A stretch of 64,000 nt of DNA from Caballeronia udeis (lineage in GTDB: Bacteria; Pseudomonadota; Gammaproteobacteria; Burkholderiales; Burkholderiaceae). Position 1 is the first letter of the stretch; each line of letters starts with the position of its first letter. The notes beneath the pieces were generated by a model. The model searched no databases. It was not told the origin of the DNA and was given only the letters and a program-made list of their open reading frames with translations. The stretch covers positions 124,001-188,000 of the forward strand of contig NZ_FCOK02000006.1 of assembly GCF_001544555.2 (NCBI RefSeq). The letters run 5' to 3'. A program made the position numbers and the translations under genes. Positions 34,943-44,310 of the stretch are shown one piece after another.

Positions 34943-36037
34943 TCAGGCCGCTTTGGTCACAACCGCCGGGGCCGACGCAAGGAAAGCACATACCGCTTCG
35001 GTCACCTGCGCGGTGCTTGCCTTGCCACCAAGGTCAGCGGTATGCAGCGCCGGGTCTGCCGTCACGGATTCAATTGCGTTCATCAACGCATGTGCTGCGC
35101 TCATCTCGCCCAAGTGCTCGAGCATCATCACGACAGACCAGAATGTACCGATTGGATTGGCAAGGCCTTTGCCCATGATGTCGAACGCCGAGCCGTGGAT
35201 GGGCTCGAACATTGAAGGGTACCGGCGCTCGGGGTCAAGGTTGGCGGTTGGCGCAATGCCAAGGCTGCCGGCCAGCGCCGCGGCAAGGTCGCTCAGGATG
35301 TCCGCGTGAAGGTTCGTGGCCACGAGAGTATCCAATGTGGCCGGGCGGTTCACCATGCGAGCGGTCGCGGCATCGACGAGTTCCTTGTCCCATGTGACAT
35401 CGGGAAACTCCTTCGATACCTCCAGCGCAATTTCATCCCACATCACCATTGCGTGACGCTGTGCGTTACTTTTTGTGATCACCGTCAGCAATTTCCGGGG
35501 GCGTGATTGCGCGAGGCGAAAAGCGAATCGAAGAATCCGTTCGACACCCGCGCGGGTCATCATCGAGACATCGGTGGCGACCTCGATCGGATGCCCTTGA
35601 TGCGCGCGGCCACCGACGCCTGCGTATTCACCTTCCGAATTCTCCCGCACGATCACCCAGTCGAGGTCTTTCGGCGCACAGCGCTTGAGAGGGCCGTCGA
35701 TGCCGGGCAGGATGCGCGTCGGGCGCACATTCGCGTACTGATCGAAGCCCTGGCAAATCTTGAGGCGCAAACCCCAAAGCGTTATGTGATCGGGAATGTG
35801 CGGGTCGCCCGCAGAGCCAAAGAGGATTGCATCCTTGTTGCGAATTTCGTTGAGTCCGTCGGCCGGCATCATCACGCCGTGCTGGCGGTAATAGTCGCCC
35901 CCCCAGGCGAAGTCCTCGAACTCAAAGGTGAAGTCGCCGCTTCGGGCCGCGATCGCTTCCAGCACGCGCTTTCCGGCCGGTACGACCTCCTTGCCAATTC
36001 CATCACCCGGAATGGTTGCGATGCGATATGTCTTCAC
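34943..36037 (-). CDS. Tartrate/D-malate dehydrogenase (isocitrate/isopropylmalate dehydrogenase family)
   Basis: 364-residue NAD-dependent beta-decarboxylating dehydrogenase. IATIPGDGIGKEVVPAG at the N-terminus, DWVIVRENSEGEYAGVGG (metal and substrate loop), the DAATARMV and LHADILSDLAAALAGSLG segments (Asp metal ligands) and EPIHGSAFDIMGKGLANPIG are the family hallmarks. The ARMVNRPATLDTLVATNLHADILSD stretch fits the TtuC/DmlA subgroup that oxidises D-malate, L-tartrate and related acids. A divergent LysR regulator of the DmlR type lies across a 140-bp intergenic region. Confidence 0.88.
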   Translation of the reverse strand: MKTYRIATIPGDGIGKEVVPAGKRVLEAIAARSGDFTFEFEDFAWGGDYYRQHGVMMPADGLNEIRNKDAILFGSAGDPHIPDHITLWGLRLKICQGFDQYANVRPTRILPGIDGPLKRCAPKDLDWVIVRENSEGEYAGVGGRAHQGHPIEVATDVSMMTRAGVERILRFAFRLAQSRPRKLLTVITKSNAQRHAMVMWDEIALEVSKEFPDVTWDKELVDAATARMVNRPATLDTLVATNLHADILSDLAAALAGSLGIAPTANLDPERRYPSMFEPIHGSAFDIMGKGLANPIGTFWSVVMMLEHLGEMSAAHALMNAIESVTADPALHTADLGGKASTAQVTEAVCAFLASAPAVVTKAA

Positions 36038-36065
36038 CGTTCGTCTCCTGAGCTAATTGACCTAT

Positions 36066-36165
36066 TAACCGATGCTATGTAACCGATGGCTTCGAGCCCA
36101 ATGCTAGCGCCTTAGGCGACCGCATAAATGCTGCTAAACTCAAACCGCTCTTAACCTGAAGTTAA
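36066..36165. promoter_or_regulatory. LysR-type operator candidates between dehydrogenase and LysR gene
   Basis: TTAAC (36151-36155) and GTTAA (36161-36165) form a perfect inverted repeat with a five-base spacer, a classical LysR-type dyad. It ends 12 bases before the LysR start. TAACCGATG is repeated at 36066-36074 and 36080-36088, 14 bp apart and close to the dehydrogenase start. Confidence 0.5.
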
Positions 36166-36177
36166 CAATCGGGTGAT

Positions 36178-37092
36178 GTGATGCGTTCGTTAATACAGCC
36201 GGAAGACTTGCAGTTTTTCTCGGTTTTAGCGGCTAGCGGCAGCCTGACTGCTGCTGCGCGAGAACTGGGCCTCAGTACGGCGGCGGTCAGCAAGCATTTG
36301 TCGCAGATGGAGTCTCGCGCGGGCGTGCCGCTTGTCATCCGGACCACGCGTCGAATGAGTCTTACGCCTGAGGGCGAGCTTTACCTGAGCCGTGCGCGGC
36401 GCATCCTTGGCGAGATGGACGATCTTTCGCAATTGCTTGGCGGGTCGCAAGCGGTTCCCAAGGGTTTGCTAAGAGTCAATGCCACACTTGGTTTTGGGCG
36501 AGGTCACGTTGCACCGCTCATCTCGAAGTTCGTTCGCCAGTTCCCGGAAGTGGATGTACAGCTCCAACTTTCAGTTGACCCTCCTCCCTTGAGCGACGAC
36601 ACCTTCGACGTCTGCGTGCGCTTTGGTGAACCACCGGACGCACGGGTCATCGCACGGCGGATTGCACCTAACAGGCGGTTGCTGTGTGCAGCACCTTCCT
36701 ACTTTGTGAAACGGCGAGTACCCAGAAACCCGGCCGAATTGTCCCAGCACAATTGCATCGGTATTCGTCAAGGCGATGACGGCTATGGCGTGTGGCGTCT
36801 GATAAGCGGACGTGGAGCAACGGAGAAAACAGAGACGGTGCGCGTGCGCGGCAACCTGACCACGAATGACGGTGAAATTGCCGTGAAATGGGCACTCGAT
36901 GGCCACGGAATCCTGATGCGGGCGGAATGGGATGTGGCCGATTATCTTGCCGACGGGCGCTTGATCCAGGTGTTGCCGGAGCATCGAACGCCCGGTGCCG
37001 ATATCTACGCGGTATATCCCCAGCACCTGCAGATGACCGCGCGTGTCAAGGCGTTTGTTGACATGCTAGTGAATACGTTCCGCGCGCAGTAG
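36178..37092 (+). CDS. LysR-family regulator (DmlR-like)
   Basis: 304-residue LysR regulator. The winged helix covers residues 6-65 (LQFFSVLAASGSLTAAAREL, STAAVSKHLSQMESRAGVPL). The effector domain includes LRVNATLGFGRGHVAPLISKFVRQFPEV. It resembles the CrgA/DmlR group that activates divergent hydroxy-acid dehydrogenase genes. GTG 36178 or ATG 36181 are equally possible starts. It is divergent from the tartrate/D-malate dehydrogenase, mirroring E. coli dmlA-dmlR. Confidence 0.88.
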   Translation: MMRSLIQPEDLQFFSVLAASGSLTAAARELGLSTAAVSKHLSQMESRAGVPLVIRTTRRMSLTPEGELYLSRARRILGEMDDLSQLLGGSQAVPKGLLRVNATLGFGRGHVAPLISKFVRQFPEVDVQLQLSVDPPPLSDDTFDVCVRFGEPPDARVIARRIAPNRRLLCAAPSYFVKRRVPRNPAELSQHNCIGIRQGDDGYGVWRLISGRGATEKTETVRVRGNLTTNDGEIAVKWALDGHGILMRAEWDVADYLADGRLIQVLPEHRTPGADIYAVYPQHLQMTARVKAFVDMLVNTFRAQ

Positions 37093-37233
37093 TACACGCA
37101 GTAGCAGCGGGCGAGATGTGCGACAGGTGAGCGCCGGCATTCGATCGGGTGAGATCCCCAGTGACCCGCGTGATACGCAACCACTCGCACCCACTTGCTA
37201 TTTCCGCTTCTCGTGACTCCTGTGGCTTAACCG

Positions 37234-37271
37234 TAAGGCGAACCTAAGGTTCAACTAAGGCTCATCTAAGG
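37234..37271. promoter_or_regulatory. Four TAAGG repeats at exact 11-bp spacing
   Basis: TAAGG occurs at 37234, 37245, 37256 and 37267, each exactly 11 bp apart. Direct repeats with 11-bp period are the binding pattern of OmpR/PhoB-family response regulators. Further on, CTGTCATAAAT (37364-37374) equals the first half of the E. coli Pho box. The interval 37093-37595 contains no gene and leads to the sigma-54 activator. Confidence 0.5.
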
Positions 37272-37595
37272 CCCGTTTAATGCGTCAGCAACACTTACTC
37301 ATTCCAGTTACACATGGCGACCTTTTCTCATCGATGGAAACGCAACTTAACTTTTGGTTTCACCTGTCATAAATTCGCGCCGCTAGGATTGCGATAACAC
37401 TAGAAATCCGCTCGTTGCCTGCTTGCCGCGCGTTTTCCTTGGGCTATATCGGCTCTTCATGCGTCCACCCATTCCGTCTCGCCTGCGCGTCGCGAGCCGA
37501 TTGGAACCATGAATAGTCGCCAGGCAAAGGTTCGCGCAGAAAGCTGCCGAAACTAAAGATGTGAAGAAGAATCCACCAGAGAATTGCTTGCAACC

Positions 37596-38978
37596 ATGGA
37601 CAGCGCTCATCGCACGCTTCTATACCTTGGAGGTAAGCCCAACGAGTCACTTCTAAGGCGCCTCGGTGACCGCGCATGGCTTGTCGTGCCTGCCATGAGC
37701 GCTAACACGGTGGCGAAGCTTGCGCGCGCGCCCATGGCCGGGCTGCTTGATTTGACTGACGGTATCCACGAAGGCCGGATTGCAAGGGTCGAACAACTTT
37801 CGCGTTCCGTGCTGGTGTCGTGGGTGGCGCTCGTATCGCAAGAAACGCGAAAGTGGACGGCCGTTCGAGACGTTATAGCCACACACTGCTTCGACTTTGT
37901 AACGCTGCCGACATCGCACGAGCGGATCGTGAATGTGGTTGGGCAAGCCATTGGTATGGAGGTTCTCCGTTCCCACGCGGAACCGCCGGATCTTAAGGAA
38001 GCGTTAAGCAGCGGCATGATAGGTTCATCCGAAGCCATGCTGGAACTTCATCGGGCGATTCGAAAGGTCGCCGCGACCGATGCAACGGTTTTCATTTCAG
38101 GCGAGTCAGGAACCGGCAAGGAGTTGACCGCGCAGATGATCCACGCGCGTTCGGAGCGCCGCGACATGCCCTTCGTGGCAGTCAACTGCGGCGCCGTTCC
38201 GCATGATCTCCTGCATTCGGAACTGTTCGGCTATGAACGTGGCGCGTTCACCGGCGCCACGCAGCGCAAGATTGGCCGGGTCGAGCAGGCGCATGGCGGA
38301 ACGCTGTTCCTGGACGAAATCGGCGACCTTCCGCACGAGAGTCAGGCCGCGTTGCTGCGCTTTATCCAGGAACGCAAGATCGAACGCCTGGGTGGACTTG
38401 AGTCTATCGACGTGGACGTGCGGGTGATCACGGCAACGCATCAGGACATGCCGGCTGCCGTGGAGGAGGGCAGGTTCAGAGCCGACCTTTTCTTTCGGCT
38501 TTGCGTGCTTGAGGTCAGGGAGCCGCCTCTGCGCGTTAGAGGAAAGGACATCACCGAGCTTGCAATGCACACACTTGAGCGATTTAAAGACGAGCGTGCA
38601 CGCAGGATTCATGGCTTCGCTCCGGATGCCATTGCCGCGTTGCATAACTACGGCTGGCCCGGGAACGTCAGGGAGCTGATCAATCGTGTACGCCGCGCAA
38701 TAGTCTTGTCCGAAGGCAAGCTCATCACCGCTCATGACCTTGAACTGGCGGACTATATGGCGCTGCCGCCGGACTCGCTTCGGGAAGCACGGACGGCGGC
38801 GGACAGAAGGGCGATAGAGGTTGCGCTATTCGTGCATAAAGGCCGGGTTGTCGACGCCGCCCGCAGCCTTGGCATCTCGCGCGTGCATCTGCATCGGCTG
38901 ATGCAGGAGTTGGGCATACCCACGCGTGCAGCCGTTGATGAAGAGCACGATTCGACCGATCCCGGCAACGCCGAGTGA
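37596..38978 (+). CDS. Sigma-54-dependent activator, VpsR-like
   Basis: 460-residue bacterial enhancer-binding protein. N-terminal domain (residues 1-130) resembles the degenerate receiver of VpsR without an obvious phospho-acceptor pocket. The AAA+ domain has Walker A GESGTGKE (169-176), the sigma-54 contact loop GAFTGA (216-221), Walker [10 protein letters not shown] (236-243) and [19 protein letters not shown] Fis-type helix-turn-helix ends the protein ([24 protein letters not shown]). VpsR relatives in Burkholderia bind cyclic di-GMP and activate exopolysaccharide and biofilm genes. ATG 37596 is chosen. TTG 37584 is four codons upstream. Confidence 0.88.
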   Translation: MDSAHRTLLYLGGKPNESLLRRLGDRAWLVVPAMSANTVAKLARAPMAGLLDLTDGIHEGRIARVEQLSRSVLVSWVALVSQETRKWTAVRDVIATHCFDFVTLPTSHERIVNVVGQAIGMEVLRSHAEPPDLKEALSSGMIGSSEAMLELHRAIRKVAATDATVFISGESGTGKELTAQMIHARSERRDMPFVAVNCGAVPHDLLHSELFGYERGAFTGATQRKIGRVEQAHGGTLFLDEIGDLPHESQAALLRFIQERKIERLGGLESIDVDVRVITATHQDMPAAVEEGRFRADLFFRLCVLEVREPPLRVRGKDITELAMHTLERFKDERARRIHGFAPDAIAALHNYGWPGNVRELINRVRRAIVLSEGKLITAHDLELADYMALPPDSLREARTAADRRAIEVALFVHKGRVVDAARSLGISRVHLHRLMQELGIPTRAAVDEEHDSTDPGNAE

Positions 38979-39035
38979 AGCGTGAAGCTTTCCGATGCGG
39001 CGAACGAACCCTGAATCCAAGTGATGGAGAATTCT

Positions 39036-39872
39036 ATGGCTTTGCTTGAGTCGATCGAGCGTACCGCATGGACCACCTGCGAGCGATGCGGGAATACCTA
39101 TTCGGCTGGCGACCAGCAATGCAGCCGCTGCGGAAATACGCCGACCATCATGCAGCGGCTGGCAAATTTTTCTTATCTCCCGAGCGGCAAAAGAGGGGGC
39201 GCGCGCGGCGTGTTGCGTCGTACGCGATCGCGAGGCGCGTATCCGGGACTGGCGGAAGCCGCACTTCTTTCCGATCGGGCTAGCAAGCGGCGCGCGACAC
39301 GAATTGCGCTTGCGTGCGCGGTGGGTGCTGGCGTGCTGCTGACTTATGCGCTTGCGCAACCCTATCTTGCGGGCATGAGTTTTCACCCGCGAGCTGATGA
39401 GACACCCGTGCCGACAAAAGGGTCGACAGCAGGGCCACCAGCAGGGCCGACGGTCCAGAGCGGACCGGTGGTGTCCGCATCCGGCGACAGCGTCTCTCAG
39501 GCGCAGTCATCGCTTTCGAACGGGCGCCAGATAACCAACGATAAGAACGGGCGAACGCAGCGGTCCGATGTCAGCGCGTTTGATGACGCGCTGCAAGGCG
39601 GGAACCTGGCGGCGGCCCGCCGGTTTCTCGCCGGGATATCAGCAAGCGACCTAGAGAGCGGCCAGCTAGAGCAGATGCGCACTGAACTCGTCGACCGCGA
39701 ACACACACGCGACGCATTGCTGCACCACGCGTGGCATTGCCGTGCAATCGGAGACTGGCAGTGCGTTGCCGACAATGCGGCCCAGGCGTTGACAATCGAT
39801 GCGTCAAGCTGGGAAGGAAAACATCTTGCTGCCCGGGCGGCGAAGGAAGTCGGCAAAGCTTCCCATGAATAG
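39036..39872 (+). CDS. Zinc-ribbon membrane protein of unknown function
   Basis: 278-residue protein. A four-cysteine zinc ribbon near the N-terminus (TTCERCGNTYSAGDQQCSRCG) is cytoplasmic. A single membrane helix follows (LACAVGAGVLLTYALAQPYLAG, about residues 90-112). The region beyond has a Ser/Thr/Gly-rich linker and a helical segment (ALQGGNLAAARRFLAGISA, AIGDWQCVADNAAQALTID) resembling a tetratricopeptide-like fold. ATG 39036 follows GGAG by six bases. ATG 39024 and GTG 39021 are also in frame. It is 57 bp after the sigma-54 activator on the same strand, so it may be cotranscribed. No function can be assigned. Confidence 0.75.
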   Translation: MALLESIERTAWTTCERCGNTYSAGDQQCSRCGNTPTIMQRLANFSYLPSGKRGGARGVLRRTRSRGAYPGLAEAALLSDRASKRRATRIALACAVGAGVLLTYALAQPYLAGMSFHPRADETPVPTKGSTAGPPAGPTVQSGPVVSASGDSVSQAQSSLSNGRQITNDKNGRTQRSDVSAFDDALQGGNLAAARRFLAGISASDLESGQLEQMRTELVDREHTRDALLHHAWHCRAIGDWQCVADNAAQALTIDASSWEGKHLAARAAKEVGKASHE

Positions 39873-39890
39873 AAAGTGGTCAGTGTCCGT

Positions 39891-41174
39891 CTACCGGACG
39901 CCCCGCATGATGTCCGCCAAAGCCTCTCTCACATCGCCGATCAAGGCCGGCCACCCCATCTGGCGCGGGCGAAATAAGTACATGTTGTTGGGGTACCAGG
40001 GTGACCCGGTTCCCGTTCGATGCCAGCGCCAGTCGGTTCCTGTTTGCGGCAACATCAGCCAGCACGCCACGCCCAATGCCCCGGCAACATGGGCGACCGC
40101 TGTATCGACGCAGATGACGAGATTGAGTTGCGCGACGATGGCCGCGGTATCGCCGAAATCGCGAATCTCCCGTCCCAGGCAAAGAGCGGGTTGCAGCGCT
40201 TGGCATTCGTTGGCCTGCGCGTCGGCGTCGCCCGTTTGCAAGCTGATGAAGCGGATCCCATTGATGGACCACAGTGGCGCCAGCTCGGAAAAGTGGTTCA
40301 ACGAACGTTGGGCGTCATTGTCATGATCGGGGTTTCCCTTCCAAACGAGCCCTACGCGCAGACCGTCGCGGGGTAAGCGCGCTTGCCACATCTCCATGCG
40401 GTTGGTGAATACGCCCACATACGGAATCCTGGCCGGGATCGATTCGACCGTTGTACGCAGGCGCAAGGGCAGGCTCATCAGCGAAGCCCAGTAATCGTGG
40501 GCATGAAGTGCCTGAGGGTCCGTTACCAGCGCGTCTATACCCTCTACCGTGCGCAGAAGAGGCGCCAGTACTGGCTTGCAGATCACCGATATCTTTGCCG
40601 CACCTCGTGCCTTAAGCAGAGGCACGTAACGGATGAACTGAATGGTGTCGCCGTATCCTTGCTCCGGCAGGAGCAACAGGGTTTTACCGCTCAGGTCCTG
40701 ACCGTTCCATTGAGGGAAGGGCAACTGCCCGTGTTCCCCAAATACTTCCGATCGCGCTTCGTAGTAGCCCCAGCCTTCCGAATAACGCCCGTCGGACAGA
40801 AGGAGCATCCCCAGGTTGAAACGGGCTTCGGCAAAATCCGGTTTCAGTTCGAGCGCACGGCGATAGTCGATCTCCGCCTGCTCATACCGATGAAGTCTTT
40901 CAAGCGTGCCCGCGCGGTTATTCCTGATTTCCGCAGAATCCGGCATGCGTTCGAGCGCGCGGCAATAGTGCGCATCGGCTTCGCTGAACCGCCCGTCCTG
41001 CCGCAATAGATTCGCCAGGTTATTGTGAGCCAGTCCATTGCGATCATCCCTTTCAAGCAGCGTACGGTACGCGTGTTCTGCCTCCGCAAGGTCGCCCCGT
41101 TGCGAGGCCTGCCATGCTGACTCGGCAAGCTGACGGTCCGTATATCCACGGTCGGAGAGGGTTTTCCGGTTCAT
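39891..41174 (-). CDS. TPR-repeat glycosyltransferase-like protein
   Basis: 427-residue protein. About four tetratricopeptide repeats fill residues 10-140 (WQASQRGDLAEAEHAYRTLLE, ALERMPDSAEIRNNRAGTLERL, ALELKPDFAEARFNLGMLLL). The C-terminal half is a glycosyltransferase-9/heptosyltransferase-like domain with LLLPEQGYGDTIQFIRYVPLLKARG, LVWKGNPDHDNDAQRSL and VAHVAGALGVACWLMLPQTGTDWRWH. Such proteins are thought to add sugars to proteins or surface glycans, by similarity to OGT-type enzymes. No signal peptide, so likely cytoplasmic. It is convergent with the zinc-ribbon gene. The donor and acceptor are unknown. Confidence 0.82.
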   Translation of the reverse strand: MNRKTLSDRGYTDRQLAESAWQASQRGDLAEAEHAYRTLLERDDRNGLAHNNLANLLRQDGRFSEADAHYCRALERMPDSAEIRNNRAGTLERLHRYEQAEIDYRRALELKPDFAEARFNLGMLLLSDGRYSEGWGYYEARSEVFGEHGQLPFPQWNGQDLSGKTLLLLPEQGYGDTIQFIRYVPLLKARGAAKISVICKPVLAPLLRTVEGIDALVTDPQALHAHDYWASLMSLPLRLRTTVESIPARIPYVGVFTNRMEMWQARLPRDGLRVGLVWKGNPDHDNDAQRSLNHFSELAPLWSINGIRFISLQTGDADAQANECQALQPALCLGREIRDFGDTAAIVAQLNLVICVDTAVAHVAGALGVACWLMLPQTGTDWRWHRTGTGSPWYPNNMYLFRPRQMGWPALIGDVREALADIMRGVR

Positions 41175-41417
41175 GTGGCTGCCTTGTTCGCACCAGACGC
41201 TGGCGAGCGTATTGAGTTTGAAGGTCGGCTTTCGCTGACATTACCCATCGATTATATGATCTTGCGGTACCAAAACGGCCGCTTGCGGACGTTGGATAAA
41301 AGGTAGCGCATGTCGCATGCGAAGGAGGAATCGAAAAATTTTTCATCGCGACGGGAATAGAGGAGTGGGTAGCTGTGTTCGTCCCATTGCAAACCGCAAA
41401 CTTCCCAGGAATTACAA

Positions 41418-42197
41418 ATGAAACTCCGTCGCGCTACATTACTTTTGTCGCTCATTGCCAGCGCCTTCATTTCAGTTGGCGCCATGGCTCAACAGACTCA
41501 ACCTGCCAAAGGTCCCGTCAAGAACATCGTGCTGGTCCACGGCGCGTTTGTTGGCGGTTCAGGCTGGAGACCTGTCTACAATATCCTGACCAAGGACGGC
41601 TATAACGTGACGCTGGTCCAGGAACCGCTGACGTCGTTTGCGGAAGACGTGACCGCCACGAAACGTATTCTCGACCGTCAGGATGGCCCGGCCATTCTGG
41701 TCGGCCATAGCTACGGCGGCGCGATCATCACGTCGGCCGGGAACGATCCCCATGTCGCCGGTCTGGTCTACATCGCGGCTCATGCGCTGGACACCGGCGA
41801 GACCGAGGTCGGCAACGGCAAGAAGTTTCCGAATTCTGCACATCCGCTCGTGAAGACTCCGGACGGTTTCTTGTTCCTTGATCCGGCCAACTACCCTGGT
41901 GACTTCGCCGCGGACCTGCCGCTGAAGCAAGCCGAGTTTGAAGCGCGTGCACAGATGCCGACATCGGCCACGGTTTTCTCAACCGCCATGACCGACCCCG
42001 CATGGAAGGTGAAACCTAGCTGGTACATGGTTGCGAAATCGGACAAGATGATCAATCCCGACCTGGAACGGATGTACGCAGCCCGTGCCCACAGCCATAC
42101 CGTCGAGATTGCCGGTGCAAGTCATTCCGTGTATGAGTCGCACCCCAAGGAAGTAGCGGCCTTGATTGAACAGGCTGCTGAGCACGCGCAGGACTAA
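41418..42197 (+). CDS. Exported alpha/beta hydrolase
   Basis: 259-residue hydrolase with a signal peptide ending GAMA before QQTQPAKG. The alpha/beta fold shows an oxyanion strand NIVLVHGAFVGGSGWRPVY, the nucleophile elbow GHSYGG with Ser98, and a catalytic histidine in IAGASHSVYESHP. It belongs to the EstC/salicylate-esterase-like group of small periplasmic esterases. Divergent from the TPR glycosyltransferase gene, with 243 bp between. A small ORF on the opposite strand (41252-41400) overlaps this region but is unassigned. Substrate not predictable. Confidence 0.88.
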   Translation: MKLRRATLLLSLIASAFISVGAMAQQTQPAKGPVKNIVLVHGAFVGGSGWRPVYNILTKDGYNVTLVQEPLTSFAEDVTATKRILDRQDGPAILVGHSYGGAIITSAGNDPHVAGLVYIAAHALDTGETEVGNGKKFPNSAHPLVKTPDGFLFLDPANYPGDFAADLPLKQAEFEARAQMPTSATVFSTAMTDPAWKVKPSWYMVAKSDKMINPDLERMYAARAHSHTVEIAGASHSVYESHPKEVAALIEQAAEHAQD

Positions 42198-42288
42198 GCT
42201 TTATTTTCACGGCGAAGGGTGGAGCAGGACATGGATCGCGGGACGGATGGATTCCATATGGATAGGAATACTTATAGTGTAATGCCGC

Positions 42289-43179
42289 CTATGAACCTGT
42301 CTCTCGCTCCAGCCACGAGCAGAAGGCAACCACAAGCGCGTCCGTTTCCTTGGCCTCAGGCACATAGGTGCAGTAACTGCGCGCAGGAAGAAGGGGACCC
42401 GCGAATGGGGCGACAAGGCGGCCGCATGCCAGGTCATCCGCTATCAGCGCGGTAGGTCCCATTGCTACGCCTACGCCGTCTAGAGCGGCCTGCAGCGTGA
42501 GATAAAAATGATCGAGCGTCAGCGTCGTGGCCGGTTTGAGATCGGCAACTCCCGCTTTGGCGAGCCAGTCGCTCCATAACCTCGGGAGACTGGATGTATG
42601 CAGGAGCGTGTGATGGATCAGGTCACGCGGTGTTCCAAGCGGCAGTTGATCGAGCAACGCGGGACTGCAGACCGGCAGACGTTCCTCTAACAGGAAAGGG
42701 CGCATTGAATAGCCGTAGAACGTATCGGGACCGCCGCGAATAATAATGTCGTAGGTGTCTTGCAGCGCTTCTACCGGCTCATTCGACGTGTCCAGTCTCA
42801 CCTCGACGCCGGGGTGCCGCTTCTGAAAACCCGCGAGCCTTGGAACGAGCCAGCGCAGGGCAAACGTGGCGGGCCCGTTCACTCGCAGCACGCGCGGCGA
42901 TACGCCGCCAACATACCCATATCTCGCGGTTGCGGAAGCGACCTGTTCGAACGCAGGCCCGATTTCAGCGAGATACGCGCGGGCTGCCGGCGTCAGGACA
43001 ACACGCCGGTTGTGCCGCTCAAACAAGGGGGCGCCCAGCCACTCTTCCAGCAGACGGACATGCTGGCTGACAGCGCCGTGCGTCACATGTAATTCGATCG
43101 CCGCTGCCTTGAAGCTGCCTAAGCGGGCAGCGGCTTCGAAGGCACGCAGCGCATTGAGAGGAGGTAAGGGATGCGGCAT
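42289..43179 (-). CDS. LysR-family regulator, GcvA-like
   Basis: 296-residue LysR regulator. MPHPLPPLNALRAFEAAARLGSFKAAAIELHVTHGAVSQHVRLLEEWLGAPLFER is the GcvA-type winged helix (here split: LNALRAFEAAARLG, ELHVTHGAVSQHVRL). The effector domain follows with DIIIRGGPDTFYGY. It is divergent from the EamA transporter at 43279, which it may regulate. Confidence 0.9.
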   Translation of the reverse strand: MPHPLPPLNALRAFEAAARLGSFKAAAIELHVTHGAVSQHVRLLEEWLGAPLFERHNRRVVLTPAARAYLAEIGPAFEQVASATARYGYVGGVSPRVLRVNGPATFALRWLVPRLAGFQKRHPGVEVRLDTSNEPVEALQDTYDIIIRGGPDTFYGYSMRPFLLEERLPVCSPALLDQLPLGTPRDLIHHTLLHTSSLPRLWSDWLAKAGVADLKPATTLTLDHFYLTLQAALDGVGVAMGPTALIADDLACGRLVAPFAGPLLPARSYCTYVPEAKETDALVVAFCSWLERETGS

Positions 43180-43278
43180 TCAGGTCAATTTTACTAGCGC
43201 GAAGTTGGAGATTTAATGGTTTGTCGCCCCTTGTCACGAGAGATATAGTCGCCGGAAAAGCTTTCTGGAGCAATCGCT

Positions 43279-44121
43279 TTGTCTATCGGCATGGTGTTAC
43301 TTGTCCTCTTCGCAGCGTTGCTGCATGCCAGCTGGAATGCGCTCGTGAAGTCGAGCCCGGACAAGTTCCTGGATATCGTCCTGGTGACTAGCGGGTCTGC
43401 CGTGTTTTGTGTGGCGGCGCTTCCGTTCCTTGCGTTGCCCATGCCGGCAAGCTGGCCGTATGTGGCCGCTTCAGTGGTGATTCACATCGTTTATTTTGCG
43501 TTGATCGGAGCCGCCTATCGCAGTGGTGACATGAGCCATGCCTATCCGCTGATGCGCGGCGTGCCGCCCTTGCTCGTCGCACTCCTGAGCCGCCCGCTGA
43601 TCGGGGAACAACTTTCCGCGGGCGAATGGGGCGGCATCCTGCTTATCTGCGGAGGCATTCTTGGCCTGCTGCTGGCAGGCGGGCGCAGTGGTGGCATGAG
43701 CCGGGCATCTACCGGGTTTGCGCTGGTCAATGCGGTCGCAATAGCGGGTTATACCCTGGTGGATGGGACTGGCGTCCGGTTATCTGCGCAACCTGTTGCC
43801 TACACCATGTGGATTTTTCTGCTGACCGCGCCGCCCATTCTTGCTTGGGCGTTGTTGCGGCGGCGAGCCGGGGTCGGCACCCATGTTCGCGCGCGTTGGC
43901 ATCTGGCCCTGATCGGCGGAGCCTTCACCTTAGGCGCTTATATCCTGGTGCTCTGGGCCATGACGCAAGCGCCGATCGCCATGGTCGCGGCGCTGCGCGA
44001 GACTGCTATCGTCTTTGCGACAGGCTTGTCGGTGGTCGTGCTCAAGGAGCGGTTTGGATGGGGGCGGCCGGCGGCTGCGGCGATTATCCTGCTGGGTGTT
44101 ATCGCTATAAAACTGGCTTAG
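43279..44121 (+). CDS. EamA-family drug/metabolite transporter
   Basis: 280-residue inner-membrane exporter of the drug/metabolite transporter superfamily, with ten predicted helices. LLHASWNALVKSSPDKFLDI in the first repeat and VVVLKERFGWGRPAAAAIILLGVIAIKL at the C-terminus are characteristic. Relatives export amino acids or small metabolites. The TTG at 43279 fits a GGAG eight bases upstream, whereas the nearest ATG (43291) is too far from it. Divergent LysR gene upstream suggests dedicated regulation. Confidence 0.85.
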   Translation: MSIGMVLLVLFAALLHASWNALVKSSPDKFLDIVLVTSGSAVFCVAALPFLALPMPASWPYVAASVVIHIVYFALIGAAYRSGDMSHAYPLMRGVPPLLVALLSRPLIGEQLSAGEWGGILLICGGILGLLLAGGRSGGMSRASTGFALVNAVAIAGYTLVDGTGVRLSAQPVAYTMWIFLLTAPPILAWALLRRRAGVGTHVRARWHLALIGGAFTLGAYILVLWAMTQAPIAMVAALRETAIVFATGLSVVVLKERFGWGRPAAAAIILLGVIAIKLA

Positions 44122-44248
44122 GACTTTGGCTGGTTTTTTTGCTCGCGCCGGTGGACGGGTTTTGGGGTTAGCGGTCGGGGTTAGTGCCGCGAACGACGAT
44201 AACGCCAGCGAAGCCGCATAGATCCGCCACACCGCTACTGGCGAAGAA

Positions 44249-44268
44249 GGCCCGCAACTGTGCGGGCC
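44249..44268. terminator. Terminator-like hairpin before accessory island
   Basis: GGCCCGCA (44249-44256) and TGCGGGCC (44261-44268) form a perfect 8-bp stem with a four-base ACTG loop. Read on the minus strand it follows the small gene ending at 44311 and is followed by a TTCTTC stretch, so it may end that transcript; it may also stop read-through of the EamA gene. Confidence 0.55.
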
Positions 44269-44310
44269 GGTGCTTCAATCGCTTGGCCGGACTCTTTGCG
44301 AATCGTTGAC

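Noticed and set aside
41252..41400. Protein-like minus-strand frame ending YLLSNVRKRPFWYRKII
   Set aside because: Sequence looks natural and may be a gene remnant, but it overlaps the leader of the exported hydrolase gene and no family was recognised.
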